Of a DNA stretch of 44,452 nucleotides, positions 17,470-25,967 are shown one piece after another. The translations under genes were made by a program, and so were the position numbers. The DNA comes from an uncultured Hungatella sp. (GTDB lineage Bacteria > Bacillota > Clostridia > Lachnospirales > Lachnospiraceae): positions 1 through 44,452 of the forward strand of contig CAMTAF010000016.1 in the NCBI GenBank assembly GCA_947066955.1. The letters run 5' to 3'. Numbering within the stretch: position 1 is the first letter of the stretch; the number at the start of each line of letters is the position of its first letter. The notes beneath the pieces were generated by a model. The model saw only the letters and a program-made list of their open reading frames with translations. It did no database searches and was not told where the DNA came from.

Positions 17470-18492
17470 ATGGCCCCTGCGCATAAAAAAAACAGACAGC
17501 ACCAGAACCAGAGAGTCTCTGGTTCTGGTGCTGTCCCCTTCTCCCGCTCCCATGTCATCCCGCCGCCGGGCAGACAGGCAAAGGATCCCAAGCCTCCAAA
17601 AAGCCGGGCAGAGCTTTTGATCACAGGGGGCATCGTGGCCGCGGGCGCCGCCCTGTCCGTCAGCCTGCTGGCGTATTTCCGGCCTTTTTCTTCCGGAGCA
17701 GCGGGGGCAGCGGTAAACCGTGTGTCCGGCTATGTCTCCCAGCTCTTTTCAAAGTCTTTAGATGCCCAGGAGGATACCGGCATTTTGATTTCCCGGGAAG
17801 AGGTTCTGCCACAGGAGACTGAGGATGAAGGCCGCCGGGAGACCGAGGAGATCTCCCAGATGACCCGGACCGATGAGCTGGGGGATATCTCCGACATGAG
17901 CGCGGAGTCTGTATTTCCCCCTCAGGACACCATCTATTCCTGCATGCTGGACACGGCCATGGGGCCTCTCCTGTACTACAACCAGGGAGATATCCGCTGG
18001 AAAGAATACCTGTACGGCGGGCAGGACCGGATCAGCAAGTACGGGTGCGGGCCTGTGTGCGTCGCCATGATCATCAACAGCTTTTCCCCTCAGGGCGTGA
18101 CACCCATTGAGATGGCGGACTGGTCCGCTGCCAACGGCTACTATGCCCGGCAGAGCGGTTCCTACCACGGCCTGATTCCAGGAAGCATCTCTGCTTTCGG
18201 CCTCCAGGTGGAGAGCGTCACTGACCGCACGCCGGGACATGTTTCCGATCTTCTCGCAAACGGCCATGTGCTGGTAGCTCTTATGGGAAAGGGAAGCCTG
18301 ACCCAGAACGGACACTTTATCATTATCGCCCAGCTCTGCGGCAACGGCAATGTGTACATCGCCGACCCTGCCAGCTATGAGAACAGCACCAAGGAGTGGG
18401 ATCTGCAGCTGTTGATGGATGAACTGAAAAGGAGCTATGACAGCGGCGGCCCCCTGTGGGCAGTATCCTATCCGGAGGGGGAGATGTCCTGA
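17470..18492 (+). CDS. Membrane-anchored C39-like cysteine peptidase
   Basis: 340 residues. A basic N-terminus (1-55) is followed by one membrane helix (about 53-75, GGIVAAGAALSVSLLAYF), an acidic spacer (about 95-155) and a Peptidase_C39_2 domain (about 170-335). The candidate nucleophile is the first Cys of YGCGPVCVAM, the His is in NGHFIIIA and the Asp in YIADPAS. The topology puts the peptidase outside the cell. Substrate unknown; wall-linked peptides are one possibility. GGAGGATGA upstream strongly supports the ATG at 17470, so the perfect inverted repeat at 17495-17535 lies within codons 9-22. It starts 27 bp after cheB and may be read from the che operon. Confidence 0.8.
   Translation: MAPAHKKNRQHQNQRVSGSGAVPFSRSHVIPPPGRQAKDPKPPKSRAELLITGGIVAAGAALSVSLLAYFRPFSSGAAGAAVNRVSGYVSQLFSKSLDAQEDTGILISREEVLPQETEDEGRRETEEISQMTRTDELGDISDMSAESVFPPQDTIYSCMLDTAMGPLLYYNQGDIRWKEYLYGGQDRISKYGCGPVCVAMIINSFSPQGVTPIEMADWSAANGYYARQSGSYHGLIPGSISAFGLQVESVTDRTPGHVSDLLANGHVLVALMGKGSLTQNGHFIIIAQLCGNGNVYIADPASYENSTKEWDLQLLMDELKRSYDSGGPLWAVSYPEGEMS
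17495..17535. repeat. Perfect 20-bp inverted repeat inside a coding start
   Basis: Positions 17495-17514 and 17516-17535 are exact reverse complements around one base. The arm core is CAGCACCAGAACCAGAG. On the minus strand the hairpin is followed by TGTTTTTTTTATG, the form of an intrinsic terminator; on the plus strand it would fold in the mRNA about 25 nt after the start codon. Confidence 0.9.
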
Positions 18493-18535
18493 CAGGCCGT
18501 CTTCCCCTCCCTCCGCACTGATTTGATGTCCCGGA

Positions 18536-19657
18536 TCAGCTTTTCAGAAGAAGGATATCCTTAGGGTGGATCCTGACCATAATCTTGTCCCCCACTTTGG
18601 CGCTCTCCTGTTCCTCGTAAGCTTTCCACTGTTCTTTGGGCATCTCCAGCCGCAGCCAGACATTGTGAGAATCCGACTGGGCATTTATGGAGCTGACCAT
18701 GACCACCATATTGAACACATCCTCCACGATCCGACGGATCCGGCATTCCATAACATTTTGCGCATCCGCGGGGATCTCCCCCGAGATCAGATGAATATAG
18801 TGGCTCCGCACGCCGATGCAGCTGATATCCTCCGGAACTCTCTGTCCGCATTCCAGGCTCACCCCCCAGTCTATTGCCCGAACCCAGGCGGTTTCCTGTT
18901 CCCTGCCCCTTTTTCCGGGATCCGGCTGTGCCGCGGAGTAATTTTTACAGCCCGACAGCATGCAGGCTGCCACGGTTTTCGGCTCCTCAAACATGGCTTT
19001 CACCGGCGCCACAGGCGCAGACCTCCCCTTGTCCATGACACAGACACTGTCACAGATCCGGTAGATCTCGTCTCTGCTGTGGGAGACAAAAAGGGTAGTT
19101 CCGGAAAATTCCCGAAGAATGTCCATGAGCTCCATCTCCAGCTTCCACCGCAGATACCCATCCAGGGCGGAAAAAGGCTCATCCAGCATAAGGAGCCTGG
19201 GCTTTGTGAGAAGAATCCTGGCTAAGGCCACCCGCTGCTGCTGCCCTCCGGACAGCTGGGAGGGGCGGTGCTTCTCCAGACCTGTGAGATAAAACCGCTC
19301 CATCATCTCTGCCACCGCCGCCCTGGCCTTCTTCCTGTCCTTTTCCACAGCCTTCAGCCCTGCCATAAGGTTTTTCTCCACTGTCATGTTGGGAAACAGG
19401 GCATAGTTCTGGAACAATAGTCCCGCGCGCCTCTTCTGGGGAGTGAGATCGATGCCTTTTTCCGAATCAAACCAGGTGATCCCATCCAGCCTAATCTTCC
19501 CTCTGTCCGGCTTCACCACGCCTGCGATGCACCGCAGGGTCATGCTTTTTCCGCATCCCGAAGCTCCTAAGATTCCCATGATCTCTTCCCCTGCCTCAAA
19601 CCTTGTGGAAAGCCGAAAGCTGCCGAAATCTTTCTCAATATCCACATACAGGGACAT
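18536..19657 (-). CDS. modC: Molybdate ABC transporter ATP-binding protein
   Basis: 373 residues. ABC ATPase domain (1-about 230): Walker A GASGCGKS, signature LSGGQQQRVALARILL, Walker B LLMLDEPFSALD, H-loop FVSHSRDEI. A C-terminal extension (about 265-373) has the TOBE-like fold found in ModC, which can sense oxyanion. The order modA-modB-modC with very short gaps (2 bp after modB) fixes the role. It powers molybdate (or tungstate) import. Last gene of the long molybdenum run, converging on the C39 peptidase gene. Confidence 0.92.
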   Translation of the reverse strand: MSLYVDIEKDFGSFRLSTRFEAGEEIMGILGASGCGKSMTLRCIAGVVKPDRGKIRLDGITWFDSEKGIDLTPQKRRAGLLFQNYALFPNMTVEKNLMAGLKAVEKDRKKARAAVAEMMERFYLTGLEKHRPSQLSGGQQQRVALARILLTKPRLLMLDEPFSALDGYLRWKLEMELMDILREFSGTTLFVSHSRDEIYRICDSVCVMDKGRSAPVAPVKAMFEEPKTVAACMLSGCKNYSAAQPDPGKRGREQETAWVRAIDWGVSLECGQRVPEDISCIGVRSHYIHLISGEIPADAQNVMECRIRRIVEDVFNMVVMVSSINAQSDSHNVWLRLEMPKEQWKAYEEQESAKVGDKIMVRIHPKDILLLKS

Positions 19658-19659
19658 GG

Positions 19660-20328
19660 TTATCTCCCCTCCTTTCTATTTTTCCTCTCCAGCATATTCA
19701 CTGTCAAAAGCACCACGGCCGAGATCATCACATTGATGACGACCCACTGAAAAGCCAAAGCCTCGTTGTCCGTCCGCCACAGCTGATAGACCGTGGTGGA
19801 TATGGTAGCTGTCTTTCCCGGTGTGTAGCCTGCCAGCATGCTGGTGGCTCCGTACTCTCCCAGGGCCCTGGCAAAGGACAGCACCGCCCCTGCCAGGATC
19901 CCCTGGCGGCAGGCGGGCATCCGAATCCTCCAGAAAATGTAGGTGTTGGACAGCCCCAGGGTCTGGCCTGAATAGGCCAGGGTCTCGTCGAAGCTCTCAA
20001 AGGCGCCCCTGGCCGTCCGGTACATCAGGGGAAAGGCAACCACCGCAGAGGCGAAGATCCCGGAATACCAGGTCATCACCAGCTTTATGCCAAACTGTTC
20101 CTGAAACCACATGCCCACCGGACGCCTGGCCCCCAAAAGCAGCAGCAGGAAATATCCCACCACCGTGGGCGGCAGCACCATGGGAAGGGTCAGAATCACA
20201 TCAAGGATCCCCTTGACCACCCGGTTCAGCCTGGCGATATAGTAGGCCGCGAAAATACCTGTGAAAAATACAATCACGCTGGAGATCAGGGCGATCCTCA
20301 GGGAATTATAAAGGGGATACCAGTCCAT
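19660..20328 (-). CDS. modB: Molybdate ABC transporter permease
   Basis: 222 residues with about five membrane helices. LTLPMVLPPTVVGYFLLLLL is a strong ModB hallmark, and the EAA-type loop is seen as AYSGQTLGLSNTYIFWRIRM. The ATG at 20328 has AGGAGAG five bases upstream; the open frame continues 15 codons into the end of modA without a better site. It forms the membrane channel with ModC as motor and ModA as binding protein. Confidence 0.94.
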   Translation of the reverse strand: MDWYPLYNSLRIALISSVIVFFTGIFAAYYIARLNRVVKGILDVILTLPMVLPPTVVGYFLLLLLGARRPVGMWFQEQFGIKLVMTWYSGIFASAVVAFPLMYRTARGAFESFDETLAYSGQTLGLSNTYIFWRIRMPACRQGILAGAVLSFARALGEYGATSMLAGYTPGKTATISTTVYQLWRTDNEALAFQWVVINVMISAVVLLTVNMLERKNRKEGR

Positions 20329-20341
20329 ATCGTCTCTCCTG

Positions 20342-21232
20342 TTATTTTGCCATAGAAAATCCCACAGACTCAAACACTGCCGCGCAGTCGGCTGTAGTGA
20401 GATAATCTAAAAATGCCTGGGCCTCCTCCTGATGTTTTGAGATATTTAACACAGCCGCCGGGTAGATCACCTGGCCGCACTGGTCCTCATCCGCCTGGTC
20501 CACCACGGTCAGACCGGCGGAAAACGCGTCCGTGGCATAGATGATCCCGCAGTCCACGGATGCCTCCTTCACCTGGGTGGTCACCTCCTTCACGTTGGAG
20601 CCGTAGGTGATCTTGGCGTCACGCTCCAGCTGCTCCAAAATGCCAAGGCTCTCCAGAATCTCTATGGAATACGCCCCCACCGGGACATCATCGTTGCCTA
20701 AGCAGATCAGATTCAGCTTGTCTGTCCCCAAATCCTCATAGGAGGAAATGCCTGCCGGGTTGTCCTGGGGAACAGCCAGGACAACCTTGTTCTCCACCAG
20801 GTTCAATCTGCTTCCCTCCAGTACAAAATCCAGCCCCTCCGTGTTTACAGACGGGTCCGCCGCCATATCCAGCTGATTCATCTGTTTCTGCGCCGCGGAG
20901 ATAAAGATATCGCAGTCAGCCCCTTCCTGGATCTGGGTCTTTAAGGTTCCTGAGGAATCAAAGGTGTAGACGATCTCCACCTCCGGCCTGACTTCCTTGT
21001 ACATCTTGGCGATCTCAGTGAGTGTCTCTGTCATGGAAGCAGCCGCGAACACAATCAGCTCCACGCTCTCTTTCGGGCTCTCGCTCTCTGTCTCTGTTGT
21101 CTCTGCCTCTGTGCCCTCCTGGGCCGTGCCTGCTGCCTGGGTGTGGGATGTCTTCTGGCTGCCGCCGCATCCTGACAAGGCTCCCACTGCCATCATCGCT
21201 GCCATCATCGCTGCTGCAAATCTTTTTCTCAT
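20342..21232 (-). CDS. modA: Molybdate-binding lipoprotein
   Basis: 296 residues. A signal peptide ends in LSGC with Cys22 lipidated, then a Thr/Glu/Ser-rich linker (about 25-58). The ModA fold starts ELIVFAAASMTETLTEIAKM and shows FDSSGTLKTQI and GADCDIFISAAQKQMNQL, the oxyanion-binding loops of ModA. A later segment (VDCGIIYATDA) is also typical. The ATG at 21232 follows AAGGAGGACATT; the extra 28 codons upstream are not needed. It captures molybdate or tungstate outside the membrane. A palindrome at 21278-21293 lies in its promoter region. Confidence 0.93.
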   Translation of the reverse strand: MRKRFAAAMMAAMMAVGALSGCGGSQKTSHTQAAGTAQEGTEAETTETESESPKESVELIVFAAASMTETLTEIAKMYKEVRPEVEIVYTFDSSGTLKTQIQEGADCDIFISAAQKQMNQLDMAADPSVNTEGLDFVLEGSRLNLVENKVVLAVPQDNPAGISSYEDLGTDKLNLICLGNDDVPVGAYSIEILESLGILEQLERDAKITYGSNVKEVTTQVKEASVDCGIIYATDAFSAGLTVVDQADEDQCGQVIYPAAVLNISKHQEEAQAFLDYLTTADCAAVFESVGFSMAK

Positions 21233-21277
21233 AATGTCCTCCTTCTGTCCCTTCCGGGGATGGGTATTTATACCGAG

Positions 21278-21293
21278 CGTTTTTACAAAAACG
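21278..21293. promoter_or_regulatory. Operator-like dyad upstream of modA
   Basis: CGTTTTTACAAAAACG is a 16-bp dyad with 7-bp arms, about 46 bp upstream of the modA start. It could bind a molybdate-responsive regulator such as the ModE-like domain encoded at 27064-28002. It is not the E. coli ModE box, so this is inference. Confidence 0.4.
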
Positions 21294-21319
21294 TACGGTT
21301 GTATAATCTTATGCAATTT

Positions 21320-21363
21320 CCAGGCAGGGGAGAGCCGGCTTTTGAACCCTCTCCCCTGCCTGG
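21320..21363 (-). terminator. Strong stem-loop between the moa/mog genes and modABC
   Basis: CCAGGCAGGGGAGAG (21320-21334) and CTCTCCCCTGCCTGG (21349-21363) form a perfect 15-bp stem with a 14-base loop. No clear U-tract follows on the minus strand, so it may be a partial terminator or an mRNA processing/stability element that separates expression of cofactor genes from modABC. Confidence 0.6.
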
Positions 21364-21380
21364 CAGATCATGTTTTGATC

Positions 21381-22325
21381 TTATGTTCTCGCGCACTCCG
21401 AGGCTGTTCCCCGAAGAATCTCAAGGCCGTGGGCCAGGGACCCAAGGATATAATCCAGGCTTTCCTTTACCGCCTTCGGGCTTCCCGGCAGGTTGACGAT
21501 CAAAGTCTTTCCCCGGATCACCGACACTCCTCTGCCAAGCATGGCCCGGCTGGTAACCTCCATGGACTTGTAACGGATGTATTCCGCGATCCCCGGCGCA
21601 TTCCGGTCCGCCACCTCCATGGTTGCCTCCGGAGTCTGGTCCCTCATAGAAAATCCGGTTCCCCCGCTGGTGACCACCAGATCCACCTGCCGCCCGTCTG
21701 CCAGACGTTTCAGCTGAGTCTTTAAAAGGGCCGGCTCATCGGGAAGGATCATGGTTTCCACCACCTCATAGCCTGCCTCCTCCAGCATCCTCACCGCCGC
21801 GGGCCCGCTCTCGTCCTCCCGCTCTCCCTTGGCTCCCTTGTCGCTGAGGGTCACCACTGCTGCCGTAAAAGGCCTCTTGGGATCAGGGGGCACCACGGTG
21901 AGCACATCGCCCTCAGAGATGTCCCCTTCTTTTAAAACCTTGGCAAACACTCCCTCGTGAGGCATAATGCACTCTCCCATCCGCTTGAAAATAGCGCAGT
22001 GGCTGTGGCATTCTTTTCCGATCTGGGTCATCTCAAGCTCCGCTGTCCCCACCAGAAAACGGCTTCCCACAGGAAGGCTTTTAAAGTCAATCCCTTCCAC
22101 CACCAGATTCTCGCCGAACGCTCCGTGGTCCACATCGGCTCCTCTCTCGTTAAATTCTTTCACCTTATCGTAAGAAAGAAGGCTGATCTGGCGGTGCCAC
22201 CTGCCTGCGTGGGCGTCGCCCTCAATGCCGTAATTTGGCCGCACATGGACACGGCCCACCCCGTGTTTCTCTGTGCCCTTTTTCTCACTGACACAGACTG
22301 CTTTTACTGTTCCTGTCAACATCAT
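21381..22325 (-). CDS. MOSC domain fused to MogA/MoaB-type molybdopterin adenylyltransferase
   Basis: 314 residues. Residues 1-145 form a MOSC domain: GIEGDAHAGRWHRQISLLS, then GAFGENLVVEGID, with a conserved Cys in GKECHSHC (Cys106). Residues 150-314 form a MogA/MoaB domain: TAAVVTLSDKGAKGE, then VVTSGGTGFSMRDQTPEAT (218-236) and NLPGSPKAV. MogA adenylates molybdopterin before metal insertion; MOSC domains handle sulfur or bind molybdenum cofactor. The ATG at 22325 overlaps the moaC stop codon as ATGA; the longer frame of 62 extra codons is moaC in another frame and is rejected. Confidence 0.9.
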   Translation of the reverse strand: MMLTGTVKAVCVSEKKGTEKHGVGRVHVRPNYGIEGDAHAGRWHRQISLLSYDKVKEFNERGADVDHGAFGENLVVEGIDFKSLPVGSRFLVGTAELEMTQIGKECHSHCAIFKRMGECIMPHEGVFAKVLKEGDISEGDVLTVVPPDPKRPFTAAVVTLSDKGAKGEREDESGPAAVRMLEEAGYEVVETMILPDEPALLKTQLKRLADGRQVDLVVTSGGTGFSMRDQTPEATMEVADRNAPGIAEYIRYKSMEVTSRAMLGRGVSVIRGKTLIVNLPGSPKAVKESLDYILGSLAHGLEILRGTASECART

Positions 22326-22807
22326 GTATCCTTCCTGGGATTTATGTAGATCCCGCTCTTTCCCCCTGTCTTTTTCTCCAGATAAATCTGCCCCATCTCC
22401 ATGGACTTGTCCACTGCCTTGCACATATCGTAGATTGTCAGCAGCGCCACGGTAACTCCTGTGAGAGCTTCCATCTCCACACCGGTTTTTCCTGTGGTGC
22501 AGGCCGTGCACACGGCCTGGATCTCATGGGTCTCCTCCTTCAGTTCAAACTCCACGGCCAGCTTTGTCAGGTTGAGGATATGGCACAGGGGAATAAGCTC
22601 TGAGGTTTTCTTCGCGCCCATAATCCCCGCCACCCGGGCCACGGAAAGCACATCCCCCTTTTTCATGGCTCCCCGGACCACCATGTCAAAACACTGGGGA
22701 CTTAAAAAAATGCTTCCCCTGGCCACTGCCTCCCGCTTCGTGTCCTCCTTCTCCCCCACATCTACCATCCAGGCGTTGCCCTGTGTGTCAAAATGCGTAA
22801 ATTCCAT
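22322..22807 (-). CDS. moaC: Cyclic pyranopterin monophosphate synthase MoaC
   Basis: 161 residues, typical size. It converts the MoaA product to cyclic pyranopterin monophosphate. MVDVGEKEDTKREAVARG opens the fold, and GAKKTSELIPLCH followed by KTGVEMEALTGVTVALLTIY are signature segments. The usual CHPL motif reads CHIL here, a small departure. The start lies 2 bp after moaA and the end overlaps the MOSC-MogA start by four bases, so translation is coupled. Confidence 0.95.
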   Translation of the reverse strand: MEFTHFDTQGNAWMVDVGEKEDTKREAVARGSIFLSPQCFDMVVRGAMKKGDVLSVARVAGIMGAKKTSELIPLCHILNLTKLAVEFELKEETHEIQAVCTACTTGKTGVEMEALTGVTVALLTIYDMCKAVDKSMEMGQIYLEKKTGGKSGIYINPRKDT

Positions 22808-22808
22808 C

Positions 22809-23831
22809 TCATCCTCCGATCCTGATCATGTTCCCGCTCTCTGTCATCTGCTCCGGATTCTCAAAGCAGTGAGCCGCGGGCTTCCCCCACACAGCCTGTC
22901 TCATGGCCTCGAGAAGACGGGATTTTCTCTCTTCCCGGCCGGCGCTGCCTCTCAGGATTTTCCTCAGGTCAGCTCCGTCCTCATAGCACAGGCAGCTTTT
23001 TAGATACCCCTGGGAGGTCAGACGCACCCGGTTACAGCCGGCGCAGAATTTTCCGTGGAGAGCGCTGATGAGACCGATGCTCCCCTGAAATCCCGGGATC
23101 CGGTAATACACAGCCGGACCGTTTCCGTGAACCCTGTGATCCTTCTCCATACCCGGATAGATTTCCTTGAGCCGGGCCAAAAGCCTCTCATGGTCCACAG
23201 ACTCATACTGCCTCCCGTAGCCGATGGGCATCACCTCGATAAAGCGCACGTCCACCGGATATTTTACAGCCAGCTCCAGAAGCTCCTCCCAGCCGGGGCC
23301 TTCATAACCGCAGCCAAGCTTTTGGGCCATGTCTTTTAAATCCAGGGAAACCGCATTGATCTTCACCGGGATCTGCCTGTCACGGCCGGCTTCCACGGCC
23401 TTCTCCAGGGCTCTCATAACGGATTCCAGCTCTCCTCCCCCTGTCAATGCCTTATACAGCCCTGGATCCAGGGTGTCCAGGCTGATATTGATGCCGTCGA
23501 TCCCCGCATCCAGAAGCTCTTCCAGGTGCCTTTCCAGCAAAATGCCGTTGGTGGTGATGGTGACCCTGCGGATCCCCTCCGTCTCCTTCAGCATCCGGAT
23601 GAAATCGCAGCAGCCCTGCCTCACCAGAGGCTCTCCCCCGGTCACCTTGATCTTATGGATCCCCAGGGCCGCCCCGCAGGCCGCGATCTCGGCGCACTCT
23701 TCCAGAGTCAGGATCTCTGCCATGGGCACGCACTCTACACCGTCCGGCATGCAGTAACGGCACCGCAGATTGCACCGGTCGGTGATGGATATCCTCATAT
23801 AATCGATTTCCCGTCCCAAATGATCTTTCAA
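22809..23831 (-). CDS. moaA: GTP 3',8-cyclase MoaA (radical SAM)
   Basis: 340 residues. The N-terminal cluster is C20-x3-C24-x2-C27 (DRCNLRCRYC), which binds SAM, and the C-terminal cluster is C263-x2-C266-x13-C280 (FCAGCNRVRLT), which binds GTP. TGGEPLVR and the C-terminal Gly-Gly are also present. It catalyses the first step of molybdenum cofactor synthesis. The start is a TTG at 23831: it gives the family opening KDHLGREIDYMRISITDRC and is preceded by GGAGG inside the end of the xdhC gene. Residues 168-186 look slightly longer than usual between the two halves. Confidence 0.95.
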   Translation of the reverse strand: MKDHLGREIDYMRISITDRCNLRCRYCMPDGVECVPMAEILTLEECAEIAACGAALGIHKIKVTGGEPLVRQGCCDFIRMLKETEGIRRVTITTNGILLERHLEELLDAGIDGINISLDTLDPGLYKALTGGGELESVMRALEKAVEAGRDRQIPVKINAVSLDLKDMAQKLGCGYEGPGWEELLELAVKYPVDVRFIEVMPIGYGRQYESVDHERLLARLKEIYPGMEKDHRVHGNGPAVYYRIPGFQGSIGLISALHGKFCAGCNRVRLTSQGYLKSCLCYEDGADLRKILRGSAGREERKSRLLEAMRQAVWGKPAAHCFENPEQMTESGNMIRIGG

Positions 23832-23833
23832 AA

Positions 23834-24898
23834 TTACAGAACCTCCAACAGCACATCCACCACCCCGCCGCAGACCATGCCCTCATCCTCCGCGTCGGCT
23901 CCGGTCATATCCACATGGCAGAGTTTTATCTCCTGACTCTCAATGTCGGGATCCTGGCTGCTGCGGATCATGTGCAGCGCCTCGCGGATCACGGCTCCCT
24001 CCATGCAGCCGCCTCCGATAGTCCCCACGCATCTGCCCTCAGGGAGCACCAGCATCTTTGTCCCCACATCCCTGGGCGCGGAACCTCTGCGGGTCACGAT
24101 GGTGGCCATCACACGCCGCTGCCCTTCCATGGCCGGATCCAGGATCTGGCGCAGCATATCCTTGGAATAGCCCCATGTGCGTCGCTTTTTGTTCTTCACC
24201 TCTATGATCTGGGCCATGATTGCCACGCCGATCTCCTCCGGCGTCTCCGCGCCGATGTCCAGGCCGATGGGACTGTAGAGCTCAGCCAAAACCTCCGGAT
24301 CCCCTCCTTTTTCCAGGACGCTGTCCTTTACGGTGGCTACCCGGCGGCGGCTTCCAATCATGCCGATGTAGGCATGGGGTTTCTTTATGATCCGCTCCAG
24401 GCATGTCTGGTCGTGGCGGTGCCCCCTTGTGACAATGACAAAATAGGTGTTGGCGTTACCCGGAATCCTGTCCAGCCCCGCCTCAAAGGACTCGCAGAGA
24501 ACCTCCGTGGCCCCTGCCCTCCTGGCATGATCCGCGAACTGGGGCCTGTCCTCCAGCACGGTCACCCTGCACCCCAGCATCAGGCCTATGCGGATCACCG
24601 GCATGGACACATGGCCTCCCCCGCAGATCACAAGCTCCATCTCCTGGCCCAGCCGGTCGCAGAATACCCGAACCCCATTGATCTCTGCCAGGCCTTTGCT
24701 CCCGCTCTCTCCCCCGGGCAGCGCTTTAGCCAATTCCCCGGCATTTTTTGAAAAAAAGCCTCCTTCTTCCGACTCCCACACAAGGCAGTTATCTGAAAAC
24801 AATGCCCTCTGTCCCAATAGAGGCCCGTCAAGTATTACGGCCGCCATATTCTTTTTGTCCGGATCGCAATCCGAAACCGCTCTGTAAAAATCCAACAT
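23834..24898 (-). CDS. XdhC/CoxI family molybdoenzyme maturation protein, permuted domain order
   Basis: 354 residues. Family members bind molybdenum cofactor and help sulfurate and insert it into xanthine-dehydrogenase-type enzymes. A Rossmann domain (about 88-232) has ELVICGGGHVSMP and IGMIGSRRR. The XdhC/CoxI domain (about 240-354) with GSAPRDVGTKM, GTIGGGCMEG and GMVCGGVVDVL lies after it, although it normally comes first. Residues 1-87 resemble the second half of a degenerate XdhC/CoxI domain. It lies between the MoeA-like and moaA genes, with gaps of 6 and 2 bp. Confidence 0.88.
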   Translation of the reverse strand: MLDFYRAVSDCDPDKKNMAAVILDGPLLGQRALFSDNCLVWESEEGGFFSKNAGELAKALPGGESGSKGLAEINGVRVFCDRLGQEMELVICGGGHVSMPVIRIGLMLGCRVTVLEDRPQFADHARRAGATEVLCESFEAGLDRIPGNANTYFVIVTRGHRHDQTCLERIIKKPHAYIGMIGSRRRVATVKDSVLEKGGDPEVLAELYSPIGLDIGAETPEEIGVAIMAQIIEVKNKKRRTWGYSKDMLRQILDPAMEGQRRVMATIVTRRGSAPRDVGTKMLVLPEGRCVGTIGGGCMEGAVIREALHMIRSSQDPDIESQEIKLCHVDMTGADAEDEGMVCGGVVDVLLEVL

Positions 24899-24904
24899 TT
24901 CTCG

Positions 24905-25963
24905 TCATACTCCTTTTCCGAATCCGCAGTTGGGGAAGGTGCACACCGGACAGTTCAGGCACAGCCCGCCCTGTCCAAGAGCCGCCAGCTCCTCTGAAAA
25001 TACCTGGTCGTCTGCCATAACTCTGGGCAGCACCAGGTCAAAGATGGTGCGCCTGGCGTACATGACACACCCCGGCAGTCCCATAATGGCCACTGTCCTC
25101 TCACGCCCCTCATCTTTCACCTCATAATAGGCCAGAAGGAACATGGCTCCCGGCAGAACCGGGGCTCCGTAGGTCACGATCCTGGCCCCTGTGTTTTTGA
25201 TGGCCAGGGGAGTCTTGTCGTCAGGGTCCACGCTCATACCCCCTGTGCAAACTACCACATCCGCCCCTTTCCCGATCATGTCCAGGATGGAGGCTGTTAC
25301 TTTTTTGTCATCATCGTTCCATGTCACATGGTCGATGACCTCTGTGTCGAATTCCTCCAGCTTCTGTCGGATCACAGGGGTGAAGGTGTCCTGGATCCGC
25401 CCGTAGAACACCTCATTTCCCGTGGTCACGATGCCCACTTTTTTGTGGGTAAACGGCTTAAGCTGCAAAATAGGCTTTCCGCCTGTGGCCTCCATGGCGG
25501 CCTTTCTGGCATCTTTCAGCTTGTCCTCCCGGATCACCAGGGGGATAATCCTTGTCCCTGCTATCTTGTCCCCCTTTCGGACGGCAAAATTCCCGTGGCG
25601 GCAGGCGATCATCATCTCCCCGAAACCGTTCACCGCTTTTAAGCCTTTGTTATCCACTTTCAAAAGCCCGTCCCGCTCCGCGGTAAGTTCGATCTTGCCC
25701 TCCTTTACCTCCGAGCGGCCCATATAGTCTCCCCGGCACATGGCGCAGAGGATCTCGGCGGCGTCATTTTCATGGAGGATCCCCTCCTCCTGCTCCCACA
25801 CATAGAGCTGATCTTTTCCCACGCTCAGCAGCACCGGGATGTCCTCTTTTGTCACAATATGGCCTTTTCTGAACACCGCGTCTTTTGTGACTCCCTTGAT
25901 AATCTGGGTAATGTCATGGCACAGCACAGCGCCTTCCGCGTCTACCGTCCGGATCAATTTCAT
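24905..25963 (-). CDS. MoeA-like molybdopterin-binding protein with C-terminal Cys4 motif
   Basis: 352 residues. The core (about 165-310) is a molybdopterin-binding domain: KKVGIVTTGNEVFYG, ADVVVCTGGMSVDPDD and IMGLPGCVMY. The N-terminal part (1-160) has beta-rich MoeA-like segments. MoeA inserts metal into adenylated molybdopterin, a likely role here since no other moeA is seen. The C-terminus ends in a tight cysteine motif, C335-x2-C338-x2-C341-x4-C346 (LCLNCPVCTFPNC), not part of MoeA; it could hold an iron-sulfur cluster or zinc. It lies 4 bp after the phosphatase/HD gene. Confidence 0.85.
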   Translation of the reverse strand: MKLIRTVDAEGAVLCHDITQIIKGVTKDAVFRKGHIVTKEDIPVLLSVGKDQLYVWEQEEGILHENDAAEILCAMCRGDYMGRSEVKEGKIELTAERDGLLKVDNKGLKAVNGFGEMMIACRHGNFAVRKGDKIAGTRIIPLVIREDKLKDARKAAMEATGGKPILQLKPFTHKKVGIVTTGNEVFYGRIQDTFTPVIRQKLEEFDTEVIDHVTWNDDDKKVTASILDMIGKGADVVVCTGGMSVDPDDKTPLAIKNTGARIVTYGAPVLPGAMFLLAYYEVKDEGRERTVAIMGLPGCVMYARRTIFDLVLPRVMADDQVFSEELAALGQGGLCLNCPVCTFPNCGFGKGV

Positions 25964-25967
25964 CTTA

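Noticed and set aside
22326-22511. Upstream extension of the MOSC-MogA frame
   Set aside because: It is moaC in another frame; the ATGA overlap at 22322-22325 gives a better start.
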